Shown here: positions 35,420 to 45,580 of the stretch, piece after piece
How positions within the stretch are numbered: the first letter of the stretch is position 1
Layout of the letters: each line of letters begins with the position of its first letter
From: Prochlorococcus marinus str. MIT 9312
GTDB lineage: Bacteria > Cyanobacteriota > Cyanobacteriia > PCC-6307 > Cyanobiaceae
Assembly (NCBI RefSeq): GCF_000012645.1
Contig: NC_007577.1
Coordinates: 1,178,001-1,242,000 of the forward strand
DNA: 64,000 bases
Direction: 5' to 3'
Translations under genes and position numbers: made by a program
The notes under the pieces: generated by a model
Databases searched by the model: none
Told to the model about the DNA's origin: nothing
Seen by the model: only the letters and a program-made list of their open reading frames with translations

Positions 35420-37327
35420 ATGGAATTTTTAAAGAAAATTATAAAAAGACTTAGGTTAGATTCTTTACTTATTCCTAGTATTGATTTTCTTTTAATATAT
35501 TTTGCTTGCCAACTAGGAATACGTTATAGAAATATTTCTTATGAAATTATAAGATCAGATTTAAGAGGCTTCCCCGATGATTACGCATGGATATTATGGA
35601 TTGCACCATTTTTGGGGGTTTTCATATTCTCTTTATCAAACCAATACAAATCATTATTTGGTTTATTTACAACAAAGAACATATATAAATTATTTTGGTA
35701 TTCTTTATTTTTTCTAATAATTTTAGCTTTTATTGGACAAATATTTTTATTTAAAATCCCAGATTTTAAAGCTTGGATTGTATTATATTTCATTGTTGTT
35801 TCTGCTACTTCATTTTCACGTTTTATATATAAGGATACTTTTCAAAAAAGAATTTCTTTAAAATCTAAAAATGCAAAATCTATTGCCATATATGGAGCTG
35901 GCGGAGCAGGTAGGCAACTTCAGGCCTCCTTGAGAATATCTAACCTATATAACGTCAGTTTCTTTATAGATGACGACTCAAGTTATTGGTACAGAGAAAT
36001 CAATGGAATTAAAATATTTCCTCCTGAATGTTTAAAAGATAAAGTAAAAAATATTGATCAGATTTTTTTAGCAATTCCATCACTTCCTCCAAAAAAAAGA
36101 AAGAAAATTCTAAATTCATTACAGAAATTTAATATCAAAATCTCTTCCATACCATCAATAAAAGAAATAACAAAGCAGAAATCAATAATAGATTCTTTAA
36201 AACCAATTGATGTTGAGGATTTACTTGAGAGAGATGCTGTAGATCCTTACATTCATCTACTATCAAAAGACATTAAAGGAGCAATAATTTGCATTACTGG
36301 AGCAGGAGGTTCTATAGGCGGCGAATTAACAAGGCAAATAATCGAATTAAATCCAAAGAAAATAATCTTGCTGGACAATTGTGAATCAAATCTTTACCAA
36401 ATAACATCAGCGGTTGAAGGCTTGAATTTTCGTAGCATAAAAATAACACCGGCCTTAGGCGATTGTTGTAATTTAGAATTTCTAAAGAACCTATTCAGAA
36501 AAGAAAAAGTTGATATTGTTTTTCATGCAGCAGCATATAAGCATGTTCCATTGGTAGAAATAAATCCCATAAATAGTATAAATAATAATGTTTTTTCTAC
36601 CCTCAATATATGTATTGCCTCAAAGAAACTTTCTTTAAAAAAGGTTTTGATGATCTCATCAGATAAAGCTGTAAGACCTACAAATATAATGGGCGCATCT
36701 AAAAGACTTTCTGAAATTATTGTTCAAGCATTTGCTCATGATGCTGAAAAAAATTCGCTTAATAAAAAAGAAAAAAAAACATGCTTCTCCATGGTTAGAT
36801 TTGGAAATGTTCTTAGTTCATCAGGATCAGCAGTTCCACTTTTTATTAAGCAAATTTCCTCTGGGGGTCCAGTAACTCTTACTCATCCTCAAATAACGCG
36901 TTACTTTATGACGATTAAGGAAGCCTCACAATTAGTTATTCAATCTTCAGCCATGGCTCAAGGAGGAGAGGTATTCCTATTAGATATGGGTAAATCTATA
37001 TGTATAAAAGATCTTGTTATTAAATTAATTAAATTGAGTGGACTACAATTGAGAGATGATTCAAATCCTAATGGCGATATAGAAATTAAGATTACTGGAT
37101 TGAGACCTGGTGAAAAATTATATGAAGAATTACTAATTGATGCTCAGGCAGAAAAGACAGACCATCCTTTAATATTTAGAGCGAAAGAAAAATTTATTCC
37201 AATGGATGAAATTATCCCAAAATTAGAAAATTTAAAAAAATTGATTAACGAAAGAAATAAAGATCAAATTTTAAAAACCCTGAATGAATTAGTTAAAGAA
37301 TGGCAAAATCAAAATGAATTAAACTAG
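35420..37327 (+). CDS. Membrane-bound nucleotide-sugar 4,6-dehydratase/epimerase (WbpM/CapD-like)
   Basis: A 635-residue protein with four N-terminal hydrophobic helices (first about 130 residues), a CoA-binding-like Rossmann domain (IAIYGAGGAGRQLQASL), and a C-terminal SDR domain (ITGAGGSIGGELTRQI, with HAAAYKHVPLVEINP and SSDKAVRPTNIMGASKRLSE). The SDR has Met at the place of the usual catalytic Tyr, as in the WbpM/CapD large dehydratases. These remove water from UDP-GlcNAc to form UDP-4-keto-6-deoxy sugars. Its stop overlaps the convergent glycosyltransferase by nine bases. It may share the transcript with the initiating transferase seven bases upstream. Confidence 0.92.
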   Translation: MEFLKKIIKRLRLDSLLIPSIDFLLIYFACQLGIRYRNISYEIIRSDLRGFPDDYAWILWIAPFLGVFIFSLSNQYKSLFGLFTTKNIYKLFWYSLFFLIILAFIGQIFLFKIPDFKAWIVLYFIVVSATSFSRFIYKDTFQKRISLKSKNAKSIAIYGAGGAGRQLQASLRISNLYNVSFFIDDDSSYWYREINGIKIFPPECLKDKVKNIDQIFLAIPSLPPKKRKKILNSLQKFNIKISSIPSIKEITKQKSIIDSLKPIDVEDLLERDAVDPYIHLLSKDIKGAIICITGAGGSIGGELTRQIIELNPKKIILLDNCESNLYQITSAVEGLNFRSIKITPALGDCCNLEFLKNLFRKEKVDIVFHAAAYKHVPLVEINPINSINNNVFSTLNICIASKKLSLKKVLMISSDKAVRPTNIMGASKRLSEIIVQAFAHDAEKNSLNKKEKKTCFSMVRFGNVLSSSGSAVPLFIKQISSGGPVTLTHPQITRYFMTIKEASQLVIQSSAMAQGGEVFLLDMGKSICIKDLVIKLIKLSGLQLRDDSNPNGDIEIKITGLRPGEKLYEELLIDAQAEKTDHPLIFRAKEKFIPMDEIIPKLENLKKLINERNKDQILKTLNELVKEWQNQNELN

Positions 37328-38392
37328 ATCCATCAGCTTACCCATTTTCTTCATTTCATTACTAATATCATTTCTTTCTAATATTGTTTCTCTAGCCCTA
37401 ATTCCAATTTTTTTCCATAAATGTTTTCTATCTATAGCTTTAATAATTGTATTATATAAGCTTTTTGAACATCCAGTTTTAAATAAGAAGCCATTATAAC
37501 CATTAGAAATCCATAATTTATTTTCTCCACTATCGGAGACTATTACAATTTTTTGACAAGCCATAGCTTCAGCTATGCTTGAAGCTATCCCAGCATCAGA
37601 TAAAGAAGTAGAGATAAACAAATCATGCTTATTTAGGAGTTCAGGTAAAGTCTCATAATCATATTTTCCTATAAATCTAACTTTTTTTATTAATCCTAAA
37701 TCATTAGACTTTTTGATTAACTTTTCAGTTTGAGATCCATAACCAGCAATAGTTAGTGCGAAATCTATATTATTATTTTTTAAATTTTTTGATGTATTTA
37801 TTAAAGTCTCCAAATTATAAATTTGTTCATGATTTCTTGTTGAAATGATATTTATTGATTTCTCATCTATATAATTAGATATTGATCCAACAAAAAAAGA
37901 AGAATCAATTCCAAAATTAATTATTTTTGGATTAGCTATAGGAGAGATTTTCGAAATAAGTTTGGATATATGTATTGCATCACAGGTAATTAAACTAGCC
38001 TTGAAAAAAATAAATTTCATTATTAAAGTATTTATAAACTTTCTAGAGCCAAAAATAATATCTGAACCCCAAGGAGTAACAATGAAAGGAATATTAAATA
38101 AAATTGGTATTATTGCGAAGATTCCATATGTTCCTACTGAATGTATATGAATTAGATCAAAATTGTTTTTTTTCTGAAGTTTTCTAATCTTAAAAATACA
38201 TTTTATAATTCTAATTAATCTAAATTTGTTTTTACCAGATATAGAAAAAATACTAATTTCATTATTAATTTCGTATTGAAATTTCTCATAAGAAAACCAG
38301 AAGTAATTATTATTAGGATAAAGAGATTTAATTTTTTCAATCCATTTTTTACTATGAATTGAATTCCCTGGTGCTAAATATAGAATCTTCAT
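37319..38392 (-). CDS. Glycosyltransferase family 4 protein
   Basis: A 357-residue GT-B glycosyltransferase. The N-terminus MKILYLAPGNSIHSKKWIEKIK and IVTPWGSDIIFGSR belong to the acceptor half. The donor half begins NIISTRNHEQIYNLETLI and carries SDAGIASSIAEAMACQKIVIVSDSGE, the GT4 nucleotide-binding loop. It is the likely downstream partner of the flippase on the minus strand (gap 25 bases). The sugar transferred is unknown. Confidence 0.87.
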   Translation of the reverse strand: MKILYLAPGNSIHSKKWIEKIKSLYPNNNYFWFSYEKFQYEINNEISIFSISGKNKFRLIRIIKCIFKIRKLQKKNNFDLIHIHSVGTYGIFAIIPILFNIPFIVTPWGSDIIFGSRKFINTLIMKFIFFKASLITCDAIHISKLISKISPIANPKIINFGIDSSFFVGSISNYIDEKSINIISTRNHEQIYNLETLINTSKNLKNNNIDFALTIAGYGSQTEKLIKKSNDLGLIKKVRFIGKYDYETLPELLNKHDLFISTSLSDAGIASSIAEAMACQKIVIVSDSGENKLWISNGYNGFLFKTGCSKSLYNTIIKAIDRKHLWKKIGIRARETILERNDISNEMKKMGKLMDLV

Positions 38393-38417
38393 TAAAACTT
38401 ATTTGTAATGGCATCTA

Positions 38418-39737
38418 TTAGCCAATATTCTCTTTAAATATTTTAAAGTTTCTTTGATTGGCTTGCAAATAATTGCAAAATGCATAAATACAAAATGATA
38501 GAATTGCAAAATGAATAGAAAAATTATCAACTAAAAAAATTATAAAAAGTAAGCCTAAAGAAAGAATTGATGAGAGTATTTCAATTTTAACAATATTAAT
38601 ATTATCAGTTAAAGCAAAAGCAAATGGTTGTGATAATTGATAAGCACCTAAAAATCCGTAAGCTAAAAAAGCCATAAAAAGATCAATAGAGCTAATTGTG
38701 AATGGATAAAAATTCAAATTATTTTTAAATACTAATTTTAATAATATTAAAATAAAAGGGATTAGTATTGATAAATAGATAAGATTTAAAGATAATTTTC
38801 TAGTTTTTTGATAAGCTATTTTTTTTTCATTTATTGCCTTATTACTTATATATGGATAGAAAGTAAATCCAACAAATGCTGTTAAAGATAATAGAGTTGC
38901 TCCTGCTGAAATAGCTAAAGAAAGCTGCCCTACTCCATCTAATCCCATATTTGAAAGTGTAATACTTCTAAGAAGGAAAAAGAATAATGAAGCTGTTAAG
39001 GTTGCGAAAACAGACTTTCTTGAAAGTGAAAACAGACTCTGCAAATAAGGCTTGGGACTAAAAAATAAACTTAAATTTAAATTTTTTCTTATTAAGAAAA
39101 TAATTTTAAAACTATAATATCTATATAAAAATAAAATGATAGTTATACATGAAATGATAAATGTTATCGAATATAAATTTATTATTAGATTAATATCATT
39201 TTTTATAATGCCTACAAATGCAAAAATACGTGGCAAGATTCTTAGAATTAAAATATAGTTTGCAAAACTAAAATTCTTTATACTTCTATATGTATAAAGA
39301 ACAAATTCTAATAATAATTCCGAGAATCCTATAATTAGAATCAATATAAAAATATTTAAATTCAAAACATTATTGAATAAAATATTTGATACGAAGTCCT
39401 TAAAAAAAAGTAAAAATATAGAAATAATTAGTCCAGTTAATAATATAAATAAAGCTGACTTAAAAATAAATTCATATTTTTCCTCTGAATTATTTATTCT
39501 TGGAACTATAGCTATGATTCCATTAGGTATATTGAAGCCTACTAAAGAGGTAAAAAGAGATACCGAAAACATTACCTGAGACCAAAAGCCAATATCTTTA
39601 TAAGAGAGAATGCTTGCCATTAATGCTGTCATTAAAAAACTTATAATTTTTTCAATTATTAATAGGGATCTACTTATTAGCGTCTTATTAAAATAAGAAT
39701 TAAATATAAAATTATTATTTCTAAGATTTTCTTTCAT
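38418..39737 (-). CDS. wzx: Polysaccharide flippase (Wzx, MOP superfamily)
   Basis: A 439-residue membrane protein with about twelve hydrophobic helices, with the Wzx/RfbX style of polar residues between them (NIPNGIIAIVPRINNSEEKY, SRKSVFATLTASLFF). It probably flips the lipid-linked repeat unit to the periplasmic face. No other flippase is in the window. A 110-base AT-rich divergent gap separates it from the methyltransferase gene. The family fits by topology and composition, not by a short diagnostic motif. Confidence 0.82.
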   Translation of the reverse strand: MKENLRNNNFIFNSYFNKTLISRSLLIIEKIISFLMTALMASILSYKDIGFWSQVMFSVSLFTSLVGFNIPNGIIAIVPRINNSEEKYEFIFKSALFILLTGLIISIFLLFFKDFVSNILFNNVLNLNIFILILIIGFSELLLEFVLYTYRSIKNFSFANYILILRILPRIFAFVGIIKNDINLIINLYSITFIISCITIILFLYRYYSFKIIFLIRKNLNLSLFFSPKPYLQSLFSLSRKSVFATLTASLFFFLLRSITLSNMGLDGVGQLSLAISAGATLLSLTAFVGFTFYPYISNKAINEKKIAYQKTRKLSLNLIYLSILIPFILILLKLVFKNNLNFYPFTISSIDLFMAFLAYGFLGAYQLSQPFAFALTDNINIVKIEILSSILSLGLLFIIFLVDNFSIHFAILSFCIYAFCNYLQANQRNFKIFKENIG

Positions 39738-39847
39738 AAGATAAATTTGACTATTTATTTTTATTTATTTGTAAATATAGAAATTGCATTTACTTTAATC
39801 TTATCTGAGATTATCTTAAAATCTATAAAAAGAATTTTAATTTACAA

Positions 39848-40498
39848 GTGTTAAAACAATTTAAGAATTTAATTATAAATCAAAAGTTTTATTGGATATT
39901 AAGACATTTAATAAAGCCAAATATTTGGTCAACTTACTATAGAGATTCGCCATCCAAAAGAAGAGATTTTTACTCTAAATTCATTCAGCAATATAACCTC
40001 AAAGCTATTTTTGAATTTGGTTGTGCAAGTGGGCCTAATTTATTTAGTATGGATAAAAATGTCCCTTGGAATTTATCCTATTTTGGATACGATATAAGTT
40101 CAAAAGCAATAAAGTTTGCAAAAAAAAAGTCACAAAAAGATTCCTATTTTTTTACTTCAAAAATCAGTCCAAAACTAATTAATTCAAAGCTAGATAATTG
40201 GAAAATTAAAAAATTTGATTTAGGAATATATGATCGAGTTTTATATCTTCTAAGTGAAAATGAAATAAAAAAACATTTTGAAAATTATAAAGATTACATG
40301 AGGTATTTAATTATTGACGACTTCCATAATTCAGAAACTACAGAAAAAAATGATGCATATTTTTCAAAGAATTATGAAATAATTTTATTAGAATTTGGCT
40401 TTAATTTAAAGAAAAACGAACCTTCAGAACATATTATTGGAAATGATGAATTTTTTATAAGAAATGCAAGAAGATTAATATTTGAAAAAGAGAAATAA
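39848..40498 (+). CDS. Small SAM-dependent methyltransferase
   Basis: A 216-residue methyltransferase. The SAM-binding motif I is AIFEFGCASGPNLFSM (about residues 54-69), followed by SYFGYDISSKAIKFAKKKS with the acidic residue (motif II) and FDLGIYDRVLYLL (motif IV). Substrate likely a sugar or glycan residue, given the locus. The GTG start at 39848 gives a hydrophobic-basic N-terminus; no other start is near. It stands apart from its neighbours by 55 bases. Confidence 0.82.
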   Translation: MLKQFKNLIINQKFYWILRHLIKPNIWSTYYRDSPSKRRDFYSKFIQQYNLKAIFEFGCASGPNLFSMDKNVPWNLSYFGYDISSKAIKFAKKKSQKDSYFFTSKISPKLINSKLDNWKIKKFDLGIYDRVLYLLSENEIKKHFENYKDYMRYLIIDDFHNSETTEKNDAYFSKNYEIILLEFGFNLKKNEPSEHIIGNDEFFIRNARRLIFEKEK

Positions 40499-40553
40499 TT
40501 TTTATAACTTTAGAAACTAGGAATAATTTTTCGTAAAGTATTATTATTTTAAA

Positions 40554-41945
40554 ATGATAGAATTTATTAATATGAATTTTAATTTATCTAACAAAAAAAC
40601 CATATTAATTATAGGTTTTCCATGGCCTTATTCATATGGAGGTCATAGAACTACAAAATTATGCAGGGAACTTTCCAAAAACTACAATGTTATCTGCTTA
40701 AGTAGACCGCTATTTAGATATCTCGATAAATTAAGCTTAGAACCTTTTAAGATATATCAAACCAAGGGTCCTACTACAATTTATGATCCAATTAGATTTA
40801 CTTTCAGTATATTATCAAAATTAATAAAAAAGAAAAAGAATAAATTATTTATAGATTCAGGACTAGTAAATCAGATTAACGAAAATAATAATTTCCATCC
40901 TTTAATTAAATTATTTATTAGATTTTCTTTAAAAATAAAATTTTATTTTGAAAATTTTATTGCTATCCCAGATGATCATTGGCCTTGGATAATTTCTGCG
41001 CGCCCACTAACAAAACATTTATGTCAAAGATATAATCCATTCCTTATTATAAGCTCTTATCCTGTTTCTTCTCATTTAATAGCAGCAGAAATCAAGAAAT
41101 CCAATCCAGAAATTAAATGGATTGCAGAATTTCCTGATTTATGGAGTCAAAATCATATTTATCCATATATGAAATTGAGACAAAATATTGATAAGATTCT
41201 AGAAAAAAAAGTATTAAAAAAATCAGATAAAATAATAACTTGTCAGCCTGGATGGGCAAAAGTATTAGAAAATCTCCATGATCCAAAAATTGAATACATT
41301 CCTCATTGTACGGATCTAGAAATGCATAATGAAAAGAGAAAAAAAATCACTAAAAATAAAATTTTTATTATTAGGTATCTTGGTACTTTATATAAACAAC
41401 AAATACCCTATCTCAGATTGTTCATGAATTCATTTGAGCAATTTATTGAAAATATTGAAGCAAACAAAATAGAGGAAATTAAAGTAAGTGTTGAATTTAT
41501 TGGAACTAGCTCAAGCGATCTAGAAAATCTTATAAAAAGAAATAAATATAGCTCGTATTTTAAAGTATTACCAAAAGTTTCTTATGAAGAATCATTAAAC
41601 CTTATGCATAGTGCAAAACTTTTATTTCTACCTTTATATGTTCATAATAATAAGTTAGTTAATTGGTTTTCTTCAAAAATAATCGAATATATTGGATCTA
41701 AGAATCAGTGTTTAATAATTGGAGAGCAATGTGAAGACTTCAAATTACTAATAAATAATTATCCTTTACTAAATACTGAAGAGAAATGTCTAGAAACTCT
41801 ACTAAAGTCATACAATAATTACTCAGAAACTGAAAATGAATTATCTATTGGAAAAAAAATTGATATTGAGCAATTCTCAATTAAAACTATGTCAAAAAGG
41901 TTTCTTAATTTGAAAACTAATCTCTTAGAAGAATCGCAAAGATAA
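40554..41945 (+). CDS. Glycosyltransferase-like protein (GT4 type)
   Basis: A 463-residue protein with a GT-B layout. TILIIGFPWPYSYGGHRTTKLCRELSKNYNVICLS is the acceptor-domain start with the Gly-rich loop (a region, residues about 17-51). The donor domain begins IIRYLGTLYKQQIPYL and contains MHSAKLLFLPLYVHNNKLVNWFSSKIIEYIGSKNQCLII, where the Lys and Glu stand in for the GT4 nucleotide-binding motif. It is more divergent than the other GT4 proteins here. The donor and acceptor are unknown. Confidence 0.78.
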   Translation: MIEFINMNFNLSNKKTILIIGFPWPYSYGGHRTTKLCRELSKNYNVICLSRPLFRYLDKLSLEPFKIYQTKGPTTIYDPIRFTFSILSKLIKKKKNKLFIDSGLVNQINENNNFHPLIKLFIRFSLKIKFYFENFIAIPDDHWPWIISARPLTKHLCQRYNPFLIISSYPVSSHLIAAEIKKSNPEIKWIAEFPDLWSQNHIYPYMKLRQNIDKILEKKVLKKSDKIITCQPGWAKVLENLHDPKIEYIPHCTDLEMHNEKRKKITKNKIFIIRYLGTLYKQQIPYLRLFMNSFEQFIENIEANKIEEIKVSVEFIGTSSSDLENLIKRNKYSSYFKVLPKVSYEESLNLMHSAKLLFLPLYVHNNKLVNWFSSKIIEYIGSKNQCLIIGEQCEDFKLLINNYPLLNTEEKCLETLLKSYNNYSETENELSIGKKIDIEQFSIKTMSKRFLNLKTNLLEESQR

Positions 41946-42025
41946 TTTTATAGATTTAATAATAAGAAAAGAATTAAGAAAATTGCCAATAATCATATAA
42001 TCTTTTATAAAGAAGATTTTCCAAA

Positions 42026-43573
42026 TTGAATATAGAAAATACAAAGAGCAAACTTAAATATTTACTTTTTCTTCCATTACTTATTTATTTTGGGAAAAGA
42101 AGCCTTATTGCCTATGATGAAGGATTTTACGCTTTGCAAGCAAGATGGATAATTGAAAAATCTAATTGGATTGGTCCAATGTGGTGGGATGAAGTGACTT
42201 CAGATAGGACAATTGGAATTCAGTTTTTAATTGCCATATCAAAGAAATTATTTGGAGATTCAATATTTGTAATTTACATCCCAATTATTTTTGCTGCTAT
42301 TTTAATGATTTATTGTACTTATCAATTACATAAAGAATTAATAAAAGATAAAAATCCAATTTATTCAGCATTTATTTTATCCACAACATTTCTATGGATA
42401 AATTATGCACATATGGCTACTCAAGATATCGTTTTTTCATCATTAGTATCATTAGGCTTAGTATCTACAATAAAAGCCTATAAAACTAATAATAAAAATC
42501 AAATATTAATCTCAGGATCTTGGATAGGTCTCGCATTTATGATGAAGACATATTTAACAGCTATACCTTTATTAGGACTATTTCCTTTTTTAATTAGATC
42601 AAAATTAATTTATAAAAGGAATTTCTGGGTCGGTACTATTTTGGGATTCATGCCTTTTTTGTTATGGAGTTATAAATACATCCTTTTATACAGCTTTTCA
42701 ACTTATAGTGGTCTTTTTGAAAAATTAATTTTTCTCTCTAAGAATAATCATTTTACTAATCCTTTCTATTATTATTTATGGAACTTATCAATTAATATTT
42801 TTCCATGGACAATTCCTTCTTTTGTTGGGTTATTTAAAGCATCAAGAGTTAATATAATTTCAAGGTATTTTTTATTCTATTACCCGATTTTTATTTTAGT
42901 CTTACTTAGTTTATTCTCTACTAAAACACCTTATTATCCTATACAGATTCTATCCTTAATATCTATAAATACATATATTGGAATTAAATGCTTTATTGAA
43001 AATAATAATAAAAATATTATCTTTTATCTTGAGAAAATCAACTTCCTTATTATTCCTATATTAACTATTGCATTTATCCTAATTATAAATTTTTCAGAAA
43101 TAATATCTCTAGATAATAGAACTAAACCTTTTATTTTTATAGGAGCAGGGTTATTTAGTTTGATATGGATAACATATAATCTCCTCAAAAATAAAAAAAG
43201 AAAATTAAATTTCGCAATTATAGGACCTTATCTTTTGATTTTATTTCTAGTACAATCTGGTCTCATAACAGATAAATCAAAAGAATTAAGAATTGCAATT
43301 GAAAATTTAGTTAAAAATGAAAACCTATCAAACATATCAATTGAAATCATAAAACCTGAATTTAATGATGATGAAGTATTATCCAAAATAATAAAAATAA
43401 TGGTTAAAACACCCAAGATTGGGAAAAGAAGATTAGATAATTTAAGTGTATTGAGCGGGGACAGTTATGCTTGGACAACAAAAGATTTTAATAAAAATAT
43501 TAAACTAAAAAAATACCAAATTGTAAATGAAGACAAAGTATTCTATCCCTGGAAATTAATTTATAAGAAATGA
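42026..43573 (+). CDS. ArnT-like (PMT_2) membrane glycosyltransferase
   Basis: A 515-residue GT-C-fold protein with eleven or so hydrophobic helices. The first helix is followed by YDEGFYALQARWII, with the Asp-Glu catalytic pair of this class, then the periplasmic loop MWWDEVTSDRTIGIQFLIA. It would use a polyprenyl-phosphate sugar to decorate a glycan, lipid A or protein outside the cytoplasm. It starts at TTG (42026). A tiny ORF overlaps its stop. A second ArnT-like gene is at 7878-9683; the two differ and are not a recent duplication. Confidence 0.83.
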   Translation: MNIENTKSKLKYLLFLPLLIYFGKRSLIAYDEGFYALQARWIIEKSNWIGPMWWDEVTSDRTIGIQFLIAISKKLFGDSIFVIYIPIIFAAILMIYCTYQLHKELIKDKNPIYSAFILSTTFLWINYAHMATQDIVFSSLVSLGLVSTIKAYKTNNKNQILISGSWIGLAFMMKTYLTAIPLLGLFPFLIRSKLIYKRNFWVGTILGFMPFLLWSYKYILLYSFSTYSGLFEKLIFLSKNNHFTNPFYYYLWNLSINIFPWTIPSFVGLFKASRVNIISRYFLFYYPIFILVLLSLFSTKTPYYPIQILSLISINTYIGIKCFIENNNKNIIFYLEKINFLIIPILTIAFILIINFSEIISLDNRTKPFIFIGAGLFSLIWITYNLLKNKKRKLNFAIIGPYLLILFLVQSGLITDKSKELRIAIENLVKNENLSNISIEIIKPEFNDDEVLSKIIKIMVKTPKIGKRRLDNLSVLSGDSYAWTTKDFNKNIKLKKYQIVNEDKVFYPWKLIYKK

Positions 43574-43677
43574 TTCCATTTTTAAAAAATCTGAAAGATA
43601 AAATTAAGAAATTCGTTTTTAAAAGTAAACCTTTTTTGAAAAAAATTATTATGAGTAATATCTTGTTGATAAGATAA
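43570..43677 (+). CDS. Possible 35-aa basic peptide
   Basis: An ATG overlapping the previous stop (ATGA) opens a 35-residue, Lys-rich frame (MIPFLKNLKDKIKKFVFKSK, then PFLKKIIMSNILLIR). Overlap of start and stop codons is typical of coupled genes. The amphipathic, basic composition resembles the cationic tails of several island glycosyltransferases, so it may be a detached tail of the previous protein or a chance frame. I have no family for it. Confidence 0.25.
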   Translation: MIPFLKNLKDKIKKFVFKSKPFLKKIIMSNILLIR

Positions 43678-43699
43678 GACAAATTTGAAATCAAATTTA

Positions 43700-45124
43700 A
43701 TGACATTTGAAATTAAAAATATATGTTGTATTGGAGCAGGATATGTTGGTGGGCCTACAATGTCTGTTTTGGCAGATAAATGTCCAGAAATTCAAATTAA
43801 TGTAGTGGATCTCAATGTATCGAGGATAGAGGAATGGAACTCTGATGATTTATCTAAATTACCAATATATGAACCTGGATTAAAAGAAATAGTTAAGAGA
43901 TGTAGAGGTAAAAACTTGCATTTCACATCTGAAGTTTATGAAAACATCTCAATTGCAGATATGATTTTTATTTCTGTTAATACTCCTACTAAGACTAAAG
44001 GAATTGGAGCAGGACAAGCTAGTGATACCAAATGGGTTGAAGCATGTGCCAGAGATGTTGCAAAATTTGCTAAGGGTTATACTATCGTAGTCGAAAAAAG
44101 CACCTTACCTGTTAGAACCGCAGAAGTTATCAAGACAATTCTTGAAGCATCTGAATCATCTAAGGGCAGAAATAATTCAGAGCCTGTAACTTTTGATGTT
44201 TTATCTAACCCAGAATTCCTTGCTGAGGGTACTGCTATCAAGGATCTAGAATTTCCTGATAGAGTTTTAATTGGCGGAGACAATCAAAAAGCTATTAATA
44301 CTTTGAGTGCAATCTATAGAAAATGGGTCCCAAGCAAAAAAATATTACATACCAATATATGGAGTAGTGAATTAGCTAAATTAACTGCGAACGCTTTTTT
44401 AGCTCAACGAATAAGTTCTATTAACTCCATAAGTGCTTTATGTGAAGCGACTGGAGCTGATATCAGAGAAGTTTCTAGAGCGATAGGATCTGATAGCAGA
44501 ATTGGATCCAAATTTCTAGAATCTGGACCAGGTTTTGGTGGAAGTTGTTTCAAAAAAGATATATTAAATCTAGTATATTTATCGAACTACTTCGGACTAC
44601 CTGAAGTTGCAAGATTTTGGGAGGAGGTTGTTAATATTAATATATGGAATCAACATAGAATATCACAGTTAGTTGTTAAGAAATTATTTGGAACTGTATC
44701 AGGCAAAAAAATATGTATTTTAGGTTTTGCATTTAAACCAAATACAAACGACACAAGAGAATCATCATCTATACAAATTTGTAAAGATTTGATTGAAGAA
44801 GGCGCAGAGCTTTTTATTCATGACCCTAAAGTTACCCCTAAACAAATATCAAAAGATTTAGGTATGGAACAATCTAAAAAGGATAAAATTTATAATGGAG
44901 AAGGTAGATGGTTTTTTATAGATGATATTGATTCTGAATTTGTAAATGCAGATGCTGTAGTAATCCTTACTGAATGGGATGATTATATGAAAATTAATTG
45001 GGCTTCCGCAGCATTTTTGATGAGAAAACCTGCCTGGATTTTTGACGTAAGATCGATAGTGAATCCAAAAGAAATAATTAAAAATGACTTTAATTTATGG
45101 AGGATAGGGGATGGAACTCTTTAA
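43700..45124 (+). CDS. ugd: UDP-glucose 6-dehydrogenase
   Basis: A 474-residue UDP-sugar dehydrogenase of the long, eukaryote-like class. The Rossmann motif ICCIGAGYVGGPTMSVLADKCP opens the protein. The catalytic Cys lies in SGPGFGGSCFKKDILNLVYL, typical of UDP-glucose enzymes. The C-terminal NAD/UDP domain has ILGFAFKPNTNDTRESSS. It makes UDP-glucuronate, a substrate of the epimerase at 45581-46648. I chose ATG 43700; TTG at 43685 would add five residues. It has no visible terminator before the decayed gmd fragment. Confidence 0.94.
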   Translation: MTFEIKNICCIGAGYVGGPTMSVLADKCPEIQINVVDLNVSRIEEWNSDDLSKLPIYEPGLKEIVKRCRGKNLHFTSEVYENISIADMIFISVNTPTKTKGIGAGQASDTKWVEACARDVAKFAKGYTIVVEKSTLPVRTAEVIKTILEASESSKGRNNSEPVTFDVLSNPEFLAEGTAIKDLEFPDRVLIGGDNQKAINTLSAIYRKWVPSKKILHTNIWSSELAKLTANAFLAQRISSINSISALCEATGADIREVSRAIGSDSRIGSKFLESGPGFGGSCFKKDILNLVYLSNYFGLPEVARFWEEVVNINIWNQHRISQLVVKKLFGTVSGKKICILGFAFKPNTNDTRESSSIQICKDLIEEGAELFIHDPKVTPKQISKDLGMEQSKKDKIYNGEGRWFFIDDIDSEFVNADAVVILTEWDDYMKINWASAAFLMRKPAWIFDVRSIVNPKEIIKNDFNLWRIGDGTL

Positions 45125-45248
45125 GAATTTGATATCAAAAAATTCTTGAATAATATATTTTTAAAGTTATGCAGAAGAAAATTATATAATTTTCTAAAAG
45201 TAAAATTTATTTAAGTGATTAAGAAAAAAGTTTTATTTAATTAAGATT

Positions 45249-45503
45249 ATTACAGGGCAAGTTCGATGTTATCTTGCTTAATTATTATTGAATCAAGTAT
45301 ATGAAGTTCATGGGATCAGATAAGGAAAAGAAGTTTTAATACCTCAAGAATAGATTATTTATATCAGAATCCTCGAATTAAATAGAAGATTTATGCTTCA
45401 TTATGGTGATTTAAGAAAGTACTAATTTAATTCACCTCATTAAAGAGGTTAAACCTAATATGATTTACAATTTGGAGCAAAAAGTCATTTAGCAGTTAGT
45501 TTT
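45249..45503 (+). pseudogene. Decayed fragment of a second gmd gene (GDP-mannose 4,6-dehydratase)
   Basis: This is part of the 456-base stretch 45125-45580 without an intact gene. On the plus strand, frame-hopping translation gives ITGQ (45249-45260), LLLNQVYEVHGIR, NTSRIDYLYQNP, MLHYGDL, STNLIHLIKEVKP, IYNL and SHLAVSF, in the same order and spacing as the intact Gmd N-terminus (about 255 bases for 87 codons). Several frameshifts and in-frame stops break it. The intact gmd at 49408-50511 is on the other strand. Codon changes outside these blocks suggest it has decayed for some time. The rest of the stretch shows nothing I can assign. Confidence 0.85.
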
Positions 45504-45580
45504 TTTTAAACGGTCTAGAAAAACCATATATTTGTTAAAAATTTAAACTTATTCACCTGATCAACTTTGAATCTTTAAAG

